From NCBI GenBank assembly GCA_022819745.1, contig JAJEGS010000016.1:1-64000 (forward strand): DNA of 64,000 nt, read 5' to 3'. Below the pieces are notes generated by a model. That model was not told where the DNA came from. It saw only the letters and a list, made by a program, of their open reading frames with translations, and did not search any database. Both the position numbers and the translations under genes were made by a program. Of the stretch, positions 15,703 to 23,418 are shown piece by piece. This DNA comes from Candidatus Latescibacterota bacterium (GTDB lineage Bacteria; Latescibacterota; UBA2968; UBA8231). Numbering within the stretch: the stretch's first letter is position 1; each line of letters starts with the position of its first letter.

Positions 15703-17994
15703 ATGGATTCAAGCCGGGCTTTTTTGCTCGCCATCGGCATTCTGTTGGCCCCTTGGCAAAAGGGTGCCGGCGACGAGTTGCGCTTTGCAACAGCGGCTCA
15801 GTGGCACCAGTGGGAGTTGCCCTTGGGGGCGGTGGAACTGACGCCGGAAGGGAACATTCGGCCAGTGGCGGTGCGTCGGAACAACAATGCGGCTCTGGAC
15901 GCGGTGGCCTTTGGCGGCGGGATCAGCCGGGTAGGTTCCAATGCCCTAGAGGCACCGGGGGTGATGGACGGGGACGAGAACACGGGCTGGGGTCCGGATT
16001 TGGACGAAAGGGCCGAGGACTGGTTTATTGAAGTGGATCTGGGCCGAGTGGTTTCGGCCCATCGGGTGCATCTAATTTTTTCCGCGCACGGGCCTCCCTT
16101 TGAGATTTTCGATCTACTGCTATCTACTGGCGAACAGTTCCGCGACGAGACCCGCACGCAGATAGAAGGCACCCTGGCGTACCGGATTAAAGAACGCTTT
16201 ACCGAGGACCGCCGCCGGATCACCTATGAATTGAACCCGGACGAGCCTTTCCCAGTGCACTTCGTGCGGGTAGAGGTCCTAAAAGCGGCACCCGAGGCGC
16301 GACTGGTCGAGATTGAGGTAGAGGCCTTTGGCGACAATCTGGTACAAGGAGCCATCGAGCGCGGCGGCCGCGTGGACATTGTCGTGGGGGTCGATACCAA
16401 GAATCCCGATATCCCGAATCTGGCCAATGCCTTGCAGTTGATGGACGGCCGCATCAGCACAGTCTGGTCCAATATCCGGGCGACCCGGGCCGATACCGAT
16501 GTGATTGCCCAGATCACCATGGATCTGGGGGCTGTTTACTGGGTTGACCTAGTGCGGCTGCTCACCTTTTCCCGCCAGTACCGCGGGTTCTGGTTCAATT
16601 TCTACGAGGTCTTGACCTCGGACGGTTCGCTGGCCCCGGACGGCTCGCTGCGCTGGACCAAGCACTTTTCCGGTTGGGGTAGCCAGCTCAACCGGATCCA
16701 GGGTTTGGCCGATCACCGTTTTACCAGCCTACCGGTCCGCTTTGTGCGCATCCGATGGAAGACGTGGGACGCCAACTGCGGCGACGAGTTCGGCAGCGAG
16801 GCTGCGCGCGGCTGCGGAGCTTCAGGTACTATCTCCGAACTCCAAGTCTTTGGCCGCGGCGCACCGGTTCAGGTAGATCTGCGCTCGCCCATTTTGGATT
16901 TACAGGGACCAAAGAACATCAATGCCCTGCGCTGGGGCGGTCAGACCCCGGGGGGCACGCGTCTGGAACTACGCAGCCGCTCGGGCAATACGCTCGACGC
17001 CGAGGTGATACACCGCACTCCAGAGGGCAAGGAAATCACTCAGCGGCAGTGGGAACGGCGCATCCCCTCTTTTCGCGGGCCCATTGACACGGTCTTTGTG
17101 CCAGGAGCGGATTGGAGTCCGTGGAGTCCGGTGTACTTGGAGCCGGACCAGCCCTTCCAGTCGCCCTCCATGCGGCGCTATGTGCAGCTAGAAGGGCGGT
17201 TAGTCTCCGACGATCCGTCAGTGGGGGCGCAGCTAGATTGGGTGGTGCTGGATTTTTCCGAACCCCTCGCCCAGCAGGTAGCCGCAGAACTAGCACCCGT
17301 GCTGGTGCAACCGGGCCGGCAGGAGATTTTCACGTACTATGTGCGGCCCGAGCGCACGCGCAACGGCTTTGACCGACTATTGGTGCAGGCCTCGACGGAT
17401 TTGCAGTTCGATCAGGTCCGGGTGGATGGGGTGGTGCGGGAAGCGGCAATGGCCGCGGTGGAGGATGGTTTTGCCGTGCAATTGCCGCAGCCTGTGCGCT
17501 CGGGGCAGTTGGTAGAAGTGGATTTTGCCGCGGCCATATTCCTCGACGCCACTCGCTTTGAGCTGTTCCTAGAGGACAGTCGTCTGGCCGAGCCCGTGCG
17601 CCAGCGGGTCGAACCAGGGGATGCTGCGGAGTCGGTGGAAAGCAGCACCAATGTGGTGCGCTTGCCGCTGGGTCGATCCTTGTGGGCCAATATGTCCATT
17701 GCCCCCAACGTGTTGACGCCCAATGGCGACGGGGTCAACGACGAGTTGGTCGTCACACTGGATCTGGTCGATGTTTTGACAGCGCGGCCCGTGCAGCTGG
17801 AGATTTTCGATTTGGCGGGACGGCGCGTGGCCGGGATAGAGTTGATGGGCACGGCTGGACCGCTGCGGTTGACATGGGATGGACGTACCGGGATGGGAGA
17901 GCAAGTGCCGCCGGGCAATTATATAGCGCGGTTGCAGGTCGAAGGAGATGGAAGCACCGAGCGGGCTGTCGAGTTGGTCTCAATAGTTTACTGA
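15703..17994 (+). CDS. Secreted discoidin/FlgD-Ig surface protein (paralog B)
   Basis: 763 residues. Signal peptide MDSSRAFLLAIGILLAPW, then the family motif QWHQWELPLG. The first discoidin-like domain has GISRVGSN, VMDGDENTGWGPD and DWFIEVDLGRVVSAHRVHL; a second copy is around residues 220-380 (LMDGRISTVWSNI, ITMDLGAVYWVDLVRLL). Then comes the shared segment RGPIDT...WSPWSPVY...SPSMRRYVQL, and a C-terminal FlgD-like domain (PNVLTPNGDGVND, EIFDLAGRRVAGI, LTWDGRTGMGEQVPPGNY) ending in VSIVY. I chose the ATG at 15703 because the signal peptide begins there; an upstream TTG at 15670 overlaps the preceding gene. It follows the coiled-coil protein directly and may belong to the two-component operon. 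A ligand is not predictable. Confidence 0.82.
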   Translation: MDSSRAFLLAIGILLAPWQKGAGDELRFATAAQWHQWELPLGAVELTPEGNIRPVAVRRNNNAALDAVAFGGGISRVGSNALEAPGVMDGDENTGWGPDLDERAEDWFIEVDLGRVVSAHRVHLIFSAHGPPFEIFDLLLSTGEQFRDETRTQIEGTLAYRIKERFTEDRRRITYELNPDEPFPVHFVRVEVLKAAPEARLVEIEVEAFGDNLVQGAIERGGRVDIVVGVDTKNPDIPNLANALQLMDGRISTVWSNIRATRADTDVIAQITMDLGAVYWVDLVRLLTFSRQYRGFWFNFYEVLTSDGSLAPDGSLRWTKHFSGWGSQLNRIQGLADHRFTSLPVRFVRIRWKTWDANCGDEFGSEAARGCGASGTISELQVFGRGAPVQVDLRSPILDLQGPKNINALRWGGQTPGGTRLELRSRSGNTLDAEVIHRTPEGKEITQRQWERRIPSFRGPIDTVFVPGADWSPWSPVYLEPDQPFQSPSMRRYVQLEGRLVSDDPSVGAQLDWVVLDFSEPLAQQVAAELAPVLVQPGRQEIFTYYVRPERTRNGFDRLLVQASTDLQFDQVRVDGVVREAAMAAVEDGFAVQLPQPVRSGQLVEVDFAAAIFLDATRFELFLEDSRLAEPVRQRVEPGDAAESVESSTNVVRLPLGRSLWANMSIAPNVLTPNGDGVNDELVVTLDLVDVLTARPVQLEIFDLAGRRVAGIELMGTAGPLRLTWDGRTGMGEQVPPGNYIARLQVEGDGSTERAVELVSIVY

Positions 17995-18064
17995 TCCGGA
18001 CGGTCGCAGGCACTCAGGTTTCACCGCGCCTTGTTCACACCTAAAGATTTGGAATCAGCTTCAA

Positions 18065-18334
18065 CTACAGACGCTTGAGTAAGTGGTCATAGTCCGCGTG
18101 CGCTCCTATCCAAAACCAAAAAATATGATCTCCTTCTCGCAAACCCAACGCCCGATGGCCCATCCCAATGCGAACAGCAAAGATGGGCTGACGCGGACTG
18201 ACTTGCTTGAATTGGAGGCTGGCGTGATAGGGATCGGAACGCCAAAGTCTGTAAGCTTGGGTGGCTTGCCGTTGAGCTTGGGGAGAAAGTCGGCTGAGCT
18301 GTCGTCGAAAGGCTCTCGTAATACTGGACGTCAT
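18065..18334 (-). CDS. ParE/RelE-family toxin
   Basis: 89 residues of the RelE/ParE fold type: an N-terminal helix rich in Arg (TRAFRRQLSRLSP), the segment FKQVSPRQPIFAVRIGMGHR and the ending FWIGAHADYDHLLKRL. These small proteins cleave translated mRNA or inhibit gyrase. Which one applies cannot be told from sequence. Its ATG overlaps the stop of the upstream antitoxin by 4 bases, the normal antitoxin-first arrangement. Confidence 0.82.
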   Translation of the reverse strand: MTSSITRAFRRQLSRLSPQAQRQATQAYRLWRSDPYHASLQFKQVSPRQPIFAVRIGMGHRALGLREGDHIFWFWIGAHADYDHLLKRL

Positions 18335-18570
18335 TTCTGAGATGGGTCAACGGCAAAAACATCATCAAATGGTACCGTATCACCCGCAGCAATTTCCCTT
18401 CTTGCTGATTCAGCCAAACGATCCCACTGCTCATCAGTTGTGGCCGCAAAACGTTCCGTCCAGGCCTGCTCATCTTTTAGATCAATTAGAATCCGGGCGG
18501 CAATAGCATCCCGCTGGTCTGCTGGCAGTTTCTGTATCTCTGAGAATACCTGTTGAAGTAAGTCAGCCAT
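18331..18570 (-). CDS. Antitoxin of the ParE/RelE-type module
   Basis: 79 residues with the typical pattern of the 'addiction module component' family: an N-terminal helix (MADLLQQVFSEIQKLPADQR), a charged middle (AWTERFAATTDEQWDRLAES), then a C-terminal toxin-wrapping arm (AAGDTVPFDDVFAVDP). It precedes and overlaps the toxin gene. No separate DNA-binding domain is obvious, but many relatives autoregulate as a complex. A perfect palindrome lies 45 bp upstream of its start. Confidence 0.8.
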   Translation of the reverse strand: MADLLQQVFSEIQKLPADQRDAIAARILIDLKDEQAWTERFAATTDEQWDRLAESARREIAAGDTVPFDDVFAVDPSQK

Positions 18571-18614
18571 TTCTGTGGCTCCTCAAATATGAACGCGCTT
18601 TGGATGTAGTGCCT

Positions 18615-18631
18615 CGGGTCGCAGCGACCCG
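18615..18631. promoter_or_regulatory. Palindrome upstream of the toxin-antitoxin genes (possible operator)
   Basis: CGGGTCGC-A-GCGACCCG, perfect 8-bp arms around one base, 45 bp upstream of the antitoxin start. Its position fits an autoregulatory operator. GTAG tetranucleotides lie on both sides (18606 and 18646 areas), so a small REP-type element is an alternative. Confidence 0.45.
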
Positions 18632-18768
18632 CTTCAGGACGCAATGTAGTAAAGAATATATCCGATTTAGATACATAAACAAAGGCGGACGGACGGCGCT
18701 TCACCTTGCGTCAGCAAGACAGGTAGCTTCATCGCTCCTCTGGTGAGTGAGTACCCCTAGCCCGCTAC

Positions 18769-19386
18769 TCAGGACAGCCTAACGGCAATAAGGTGCGACT
18801 TTTCCAGCGGCAGGATGTAGGTCAGGTAATCGGAAGTCGCGTCTAAGCGGCTTCTAAAGGCAGCCCAAGCCGGATTCTGGTCCCATTGTTCGACTTTGGA
18901 CCAGCCATCGACAAAGAGGAACGCCCCTAACATCAGACGGCTTTCCAACATGGTGAACATGGGTGCAAATGCGGGCAGGCCAAAATCTACGAAGACAAAA
19001 TCCACGCGCTCGGGAAGGGCCGCGATAAAAGCATCTCCCTCCCCAGTGTAGCATTCCACCAAGTGATCTAAGCCAGCTTGGCGCAAATTGGCCCGCGCCG
19101 CCGCCGTTTTCTCAGGTACCTGATCCAAGCTGAAGACGCGGCCCCCGGTACGTTGAGCTGCAGCGGCTAGGTGCAGGGTAGAATAGCCGTGCGAAGTGCC
19201 GAATTCGACCAAGGTCCGGGCCCGTTGGTGGATCGCGGTCAGACAGAGGTAATGGGCCACTTGAGGGCTGACGGCTCTGAGACGCAACGGGTCCGTGGAG
19301 CCGGCTTGACGCTCCTGCTGGTCGCGTCGGTGCAGACCGGCGACAAGGGCTTGTTGCGCTGGCGTAAAGAGATCTTCGATGTGCAT
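18769..19386 (-). CDS. Class I SAM-dependent O-methyltransferase
   Basis: 205 residues. Motif I is LVEFGTSHGYSTLHLAAAA, an acidic residue after the second strand occurs in VFSLDQVPEKTAAARANL, and FVFVDFG marks motif IV. The overall layout follows the caffeoyl-CoA / catechol O-methyltransferase-like group (about 200-220 residues), which methylates hydroxyl groups of small molecules. The ATG directly follows the stop of the M81 gene with no gap, so the two form an operon. The acceptor substrate is unknown. Confidence 0.8.
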   Translation of the reverse strand: MHIEDLFTPAQQALVAGLHRRDQQERQAGSTDPLRLRAVSPQVAHYLCLTAIHQRARTLVEFGTSHGYSTLHLAAAAQRTGGRVFSLDQVPEKTAAARANLRQAGLDHLVECYTGEGDAFIAALPERVDFVFVDFGLPAFAPMFTMLESRLMLGAFLFVDGWSKVEQWDQNPAWAAFRSRLDATSDYLTYILPLEKSHLIAVRLS

Positions 19387-20862
19387 TCAGTCGGCCTCAG
19401 CAAAAGGCGGCACAACCTCCTCGTCCAGCGGAAAAATGGGGCGCACGCAGTGTTGGTAGGGCAAGGTTTTGAGATTGGCACTGGTGGATCCGGGCACATC
19501 GACAGCGACAATGCGGGCGGCGATGGCCTCGTAGTGAGTGCGGAAGCCGTTGGGCGATTTGCACACGACCAAATCGTAGTCGGCCGGATCGTGTCCCTGG
19601 CTCTGGTACACCTTGCGTCCGACGATGGGGGCGGCTTCTTGAGTCACCAGTAGCGTAAGATTGCCACTGGTCAAAATGGCCGTGCGGCTAGGCGGCACTA
19701 CATACCCGAATTCAGTGGTGAAGGCCCCGTCGGACAGACTTTTGACGTACAAAGGCAACTCCACCGGCGCAAAGCGCTCCGAGTCGAGGGTGCCGCCCAA
19801 AGGCCAAGTGAACTGCCCCCCTACTCCAGTCTGATAAGCAGCTTCCACTGCAGGAGCATCCACTATGGGAATGAGGGCGCGCTTGCTGTAGTTGTATTGG
19901 AGCAGCCCCTTGAGAATGGCGTTGCTATCGCCGCTGGCACCCGAGGCCGTGGAATCCGCAGCGTCGGAGAACACCGTAAGGCCCTCGGTCTCTTCGGCCA
20001 GACGCACGGCTTGTTCGAGTGGGGTGAGTTTGGGAATCCAGTGGGGGCGGTTTTCCCACATAAAGCGGGCCAATTCCAGCGCCAATTCCTCGGCTTGGGC
20101 TGGATCGTCGTCGGTGGTGACGATTGCATTGGACTGCAAATCGGGCACGTCGGTAAAGGGGTTGCCAATGATGACGCCAGCGGCCAGACCGCCCGGAGAC
20201 GCCTCAATCTCTTGGCAGCGGCGAATAGCTTCGCCAAAGCGGCCGCTGGCAGTGATGAGTTCGTCGCCACGAGCCAATAATGGGATGGATACGCGAGCGG
20301 TGGTCGGCTTGACGTCCCCGTCCAATTGGCGCAACAACAGACGGGCCGCGCGCTGGCCAGTGTCGCGCATATCCGTGTGCGGATAGGTGTGGAGAAAGAC
20401 CAAGGCGTCGGCTGCATCAACCAGCCGTTGCGAAATAACTGCGTGCAGGTCCATGGCCGCGACAATGGGCACGTCCCCGACGATTTGCCGGATGCCGGAC
20501 GCGACGCGACCCTCGGGATCGATTTCGGTTTCGCCGGCCATGGCCCCGTGCAGCGACAGACAGACCGCGTCAACCGGGGCGTGGGCCTCGACGGCGGCCA
20601 ACAATTCGCCGATGAGGCGCTCCATATCGGGACCGGCGACCAAGCCGCCAGTGGTATTGCACCAGGCCCCGTACGTGGGAACCAGTTCGATGTCGGGACG
20701 AGCCTCGAGTACGTCAATATTGCCCGCCAGCGTGGAATTGGACGAGCGGGTAGCTTCTATAAGGTCCGGCCCCCGGTGGATCGTGAAGTCGTCGTAGTAA
20801 GTAAGCTGGGGGTTAAAGCTGCCGACTTCGTGGTTGAATTTGGCCAAAAGAATGCGTTTCAT
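19387..20862 (-). CDS. M81-family metallopeptidase (MlrC/microcystinase C-like)
   Basis: 491 residues, the usual length for this family. Recognisable segments are MKRILLAKFNHEVGSFNP at the start, CLSLHGAMAGE, AAMDLHAVISQRLVDAADA (Asp138, His140) and TYPHTDMRDTGQRAA (His162, Asp164), which would supply zinc ligands. MlrC completes microcystin breakdown in sphingomonads, but most homologs occur where no microcystin pathway exists, so the natural substrate is probably another small peptide or amide. It is cotranscribed with an O-methyltransferase. A GGAAGG site precedes the start. Confidence 0.85.
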   Translation of the reverse strand: MKRILLAKFNHEVGSFNPQLTYYDDFTIHRGPDLIEATRSSNSTLAGNIDVLEARPDIELVPTYGAWCNTTGGLVAGPDMERLIGELLAAVEAHAPVDAVCLSLHGAMAGETEIDPEGRVASGIRQIVGDVPIVAAMDLHAVISQRLVDAADALVFLHTYPHTDMRDTGQRAARLLLRQLDGDVKPTTARVSIPLLARGDELITASGRFGEAIRRCQEIEASPGGLAAGVIIGNPFTDVPDLQSNAIVTTDDDPAQAEELALELARFMWENRPHWIPKLTPLEQAVRLAEETEGLTVFSDAADSTASGASGDSNAILKGLLQYNYSKRALIPIVDAPAVEAAYQTGVGGQFTWPLGGTLDSERFAPVELPLYVKSLSDGAFTTEFGYVVPPSRTAILTSGNLTLLVTQEAAPIVGRKVYQSQGHDPADYDLVVCKSPNGFRTHYEAIAARIVAVDVPGSTSANLKTLPYQHCVRPIFPLDEEVVPPFAEAD

Positions 20863-20988
20863 AAGGGACCTTCCGCGGAGGCGATTGGAATGGGTTGCAA
20901 AGGTTCCAATGTACCCGGGGACTCCAAGGACGCAAGACTGAACATATCCGTCAGTACACTACTATCTGCTATAGGAAGAGAGGCCCAG

Positions 20989-21990
20989 ATGTCTTTGAGT
21001 AGTGCAGAAACGCTAGTCGTTCATGTCCAGCAGACGCAACAGGCGCTCGCGGTCCAAGCGGCTTTAGCTGGGGAGACGCACAAATATACTGTGTCTGAAC
21101 AGCAGAAAATCCCAGCCAAAATGAAAGCCATCTATAGATTCTTGAACCCTATACATCCCCTATTGGTCCTACGGGATAGGATATACGACTTCTTTGCCTA
21201 TCTATTCGGGGATACCAATATGAAAGCCATTAAACAGTCGGACATACACACCTTACTCGCAGAAGTCGGACGGGAGCTATACTCCCCTATTCAAGCGTGG
21301 ATTGAACAGGCATCAGCTATTGAATTTGTGCTAGCGGAGGAGTGCCTCTTCTACCCCTTAGACGTGCTCTATTACCAAGGGCACCCATTGTTTCTCGACA
21401 AGCCCATCACGTATAGTCTGCACGGCCACTCCGACGCGCTTCTCCAAGTCTCGGACCAGTGGAAAGGGGTACTAATCGCGGATGAAACGTCTGATCCTGA
21501 ACAAGCCGTCTTATCAGTCAAGACCCTCTTTCCCGATTCGCTCTATTTCGATAACCTCAAAGTCCATCCCGAGGATCTGCAAAATATCACCGTGGCTGAC
21601 TTTGTGCTGATCAGCGGTCACGGTGGGCCGGACGACGGCGACGGCATTGATTTAAAGCACATTCCAATTCGTCCCGAGACGCTTGTCCACATGGCCCCTA
21701 AACTCGTCTATTTTGATTCTTGCCAACTGGGTATCAATCGCGGCTTTCTCCACAGCCTGCACCGCTCGGGCACTCTGTATTACGTTGCCCCGATTTTGAG
21801 CAATGAATCGGGCGAATCGTCCACTAAGACCATAGAGCGGTTCTTCGGTGCCTTATCCGCAGGAAAATCTCCGGCCGATGCTCTCTTTGCGGCGCGCAAG
21901 ACGCTGTATGAACACTACACTGCTCAGGAGGACGATTTCTGGGAGGTGATGGTGCGCGCCTTCCCGTTCAGGGTATATCGGCTAAATTGA
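20989..21990 (+). CDS. CHAT-domain caspase-like cysteine protease
   Basis: 333 residues. The C-terminal half matches the CHAT (caspase HetF associated with TPRs) pattern: catalytic His211 in FVLISGHGGPDDGDG, catalytic Cys245 in LVYFDSCQLGINRG, and the closing segment SGESSTKTIERFFGALSAGK. The N-terminal 150 residues carry no TPRs and no domain that I recognise; a hydrophobic stretch around 50-75 (IYRFLNPIHPLLVLRDRIYD) could contact a membrane or partner. The ATG has an AGGAAGAGAGG site. It lies upstream of a small decayed toxin-antitoxin locus, and its base composition is less G+C-rich than its neighbours, both hints of an acquired defence-type island. The trigger and target are unknown. Confidence 0.75.
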   Translation: MSLSSAETLVVHVQQTQQALAVQAALAGETHKYTVSEQQKIPAKMKAIYRFLNPIHPLLVLRDRIYDFFAYLFGDTNMKAIKQSDIHTLLAEVGRELYSPIQAWIEQASAIEFVLAEECLFYPLDVLYYQGHPLFLDKPITYSLHGHSDALLQVSDQWKGVLIADETSDPEQAVLSVKTLFPDSLYFDNLKVHPEDLQNITVADFVLISGHGGPDDGDGIDLKHIPIRPETLVHMAPKLVYFDSCQLGINRGFLHSLHRSGTLYYVAPILSNESGESSTKTIERFFGALSAGKSPADALFAARKTLYEHYTAQEDDFWEVMVRAFPFRVYRLN

Positions 21991-22027
21991 AACGTCAGTT
22001 GAGAAGATTTCTTAATGGAACTTAAAA

Positions 22028-22090
22028 ATGAATTTTCGATTCTATATTGATCTAGATACTGGCGACAGTCTCCTGGAGAAAGTTATATGA
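22028..22090 (+). pseudogene. 20-codon remnant, probably of a DUF4258-like small toxin
   Basis: The frame reads MNFRFYIDLDTGDSLLEKVI and stops in a 4-base ATGA overlap with the following gene. The first 12 residues resemble the start of small DUF4258-type proteins that commonly precede relatives of the next gene; the remaining body is missing. The exact coupling of stop and start suggests an original two-gene operon with an internal deletion. The family link is from memory and uncertain. Confidence 0.4.
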
Positions 22091-22308
22091 ATAAAATAGA
22101 TAGGAATAAATACCCCGAGGGATGGAATCAAGAGCGCGTCCAGAGGGTCATTAAACACTACGAAAACCAGAGCGAAGAAGACGCCATCGCTGAAGATGAG
22201 GCGGCCTTTGAACAGGGCTATACTGTGATGCAGGTGCCTCTCGAACTGGCCCCCGTCGTGCGTCAACTCATCTCCTTGATGGAAGAGAAAACCAGTGCCG
22301 CTTCCTGA
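22087..22308 (+). CDS. Small acidic protein, antitoxin-like (73 aa)
   Basis: 73 residues: MNKIDRNKYPEGWNQERVQR, then HYENQSEEDAIAEDEAAFEQ and the C-terminal segment MQVPLELAPVVRQLISLMEE. Proteins of this pattern (PxGWxxxRVxxVxxHYExQxEExAxAEDEA) are widespread in bacteria with many mobile genes and often sit directly after a small toxin-like gene. A GGAGAAAG site lies before the ATG. Here the expected partner appears reduced to 20 codons, so this could be an orphan antitoxin, or it could work with the CHAT protease 96 bp upstream. Confidence 0.6.
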   Translation: MNKIDRNKYPEGWNQERVQRVIKHYENQSEEDAIAEDEAAFEQGYTVMQVPLELAPVVRQLISLMEEKTSAAS

Positions 22309-22379
22309 GCCGCGATATTCCGTACATCAAGATGTCCGATAGGCTTGGGAGCAGCAGCCAATGCAAAAGGAATTCACCT

Positions 22380-23357
22380 ATGAATATCCCCCCTACCGAC
22401 GGCATCCGCGTCGCCGTCACCGACCTTGAGCAACTGGTCGTCGAGATTTTCAAGGCCGTGCCCATACCGGCAGATCACGCTCGGCTCATAGCCAGCAAAC
22501 TGGTCGAATGCGACCTGCGCGGCGTCGTCAGCCACGGCACCCTCCAAGTCAATCGCTACGTCCGCTCATTCCAAGACGGCACCGTCAACCCGAACCCACA
22601 AATCCGCGTGCTCAAGGAAGGCTCGACCACTGCCGCGCTCTCCGGCGACGGCGGCTTGGGCTACCTCGTCGCTACCAAGGGCATGGAAATGGCCATCGCC
22701 AAGGCCCAAGAATTTGGGATCGGCGCGGCCACCTCCACCTACCACGCTCATCTTGGCAGCACAGGCAACTACGCGCGCATGGCCATGCGCACAGACCTAA
22801 TCGGCATCTCCACCTCCGGTCGCAATGCCTCCGACCACTACAATCGCGATTCGACGATCCGGGGTTCCATCCAGGGCAGCCCGCCCTTGGCCTTCGGCAT
22901 GCCGTCCGGCAAAGGCAAACCGACCTTCCTGCTCGACTTCGCCAGCCACTACGCGATCGACGACGAGACTTTCTTGAAGTACCCGCCAGTTTTCATCAAG
23001 GCCATCGGCATTTCGCACGTGGGCAATATCCTATCAGGTACGCTAGGAGGGCAGATGCTGACGGAGTTTTCGCGGGGCAATATCGAGTTCACAGGTGCCG
23101 ATCAATCGGGCTTCTTCCTCGCCCTCGACGTGAACTGCTTTTCCGATCTCGACGCCTTCAAGGCCGACATGGACCACCTGATGGACGAGGCCAGCCGCAT
23201 GAAGCCCCTACCCAGTTTCGACGAGTCCTTCCTGCCCGGCGGCAAGGAGCTAGAGCGGGAGACCGAGTACCACCGGGATGGCGTGCCGATTTCAGCGCAA
23301 GCAGTCGAGGGGCTTGAGGAAGTAGCGGAGGAATTCTCCATTGCCACTCCGTGGTAG
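22380..23357 (+). CDS. Malate/L-lactate dehydrogenase family oxidoreductase (Ldh2)
   Basis: 325 residues of the NAD(P)-dependent Ldh2/ComC family, which reduces or oxidises 2-hydroxy/2-keto acids such as ureidoglycolate, 2,3-diketogulonate or sulfolactate. Family marks are VECDLRGVVSHGTLQVNRYV (with the catalytic His) and a glycine-rich part from GDGGLGYLVATKG onward. The usual cofactor-binding Asn/His segment appears as STYHAHLGSTGNYARMA. The ATG at 22380 has AAAAGGA 8 bases upstream. It leads a run with a sulfatase-fold hydrolase and a Gfo/Idh/MocA oxidoreductase, which suggests use of a modified sugar or sulfonate-like acid. The substrate is not determinable. Confidence 0.82.
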   Translation: MNIPPTDGIRVAVTDLEQLVVEIFKAVPIPADHARLIASKLVECDLRGVVSHGTLQVNRYVRSFQDGTVNPNPQIRVLKEGSTTAALSGDGGLGYLVATKGMEMAIAKAQEFGIGAATSTYHAHLGSTGNYARMAMRTDLIGISTSGRNASDHYNRDSTIRGSIQGSPPLAFGMPSGKGKPTFLLDFASHYAIDDETFLKYPPVFIKAIGISHVGNILSGTLGGQMLTEFSRGNIEFTGADQSGFFLALDVNCFSDLDAFKADMDHLMDEASRMKPLPSFDESFLPGGKELERETEYHRDGVPISAQAVEGLEEVAEEFSIATPW

Positions 23358-23418
23358 CCCTAGCGGATACCGTAACACTCGCCCCAGAAACTATTGACGC
23401 GAAACGGAGCTTAAAAAA

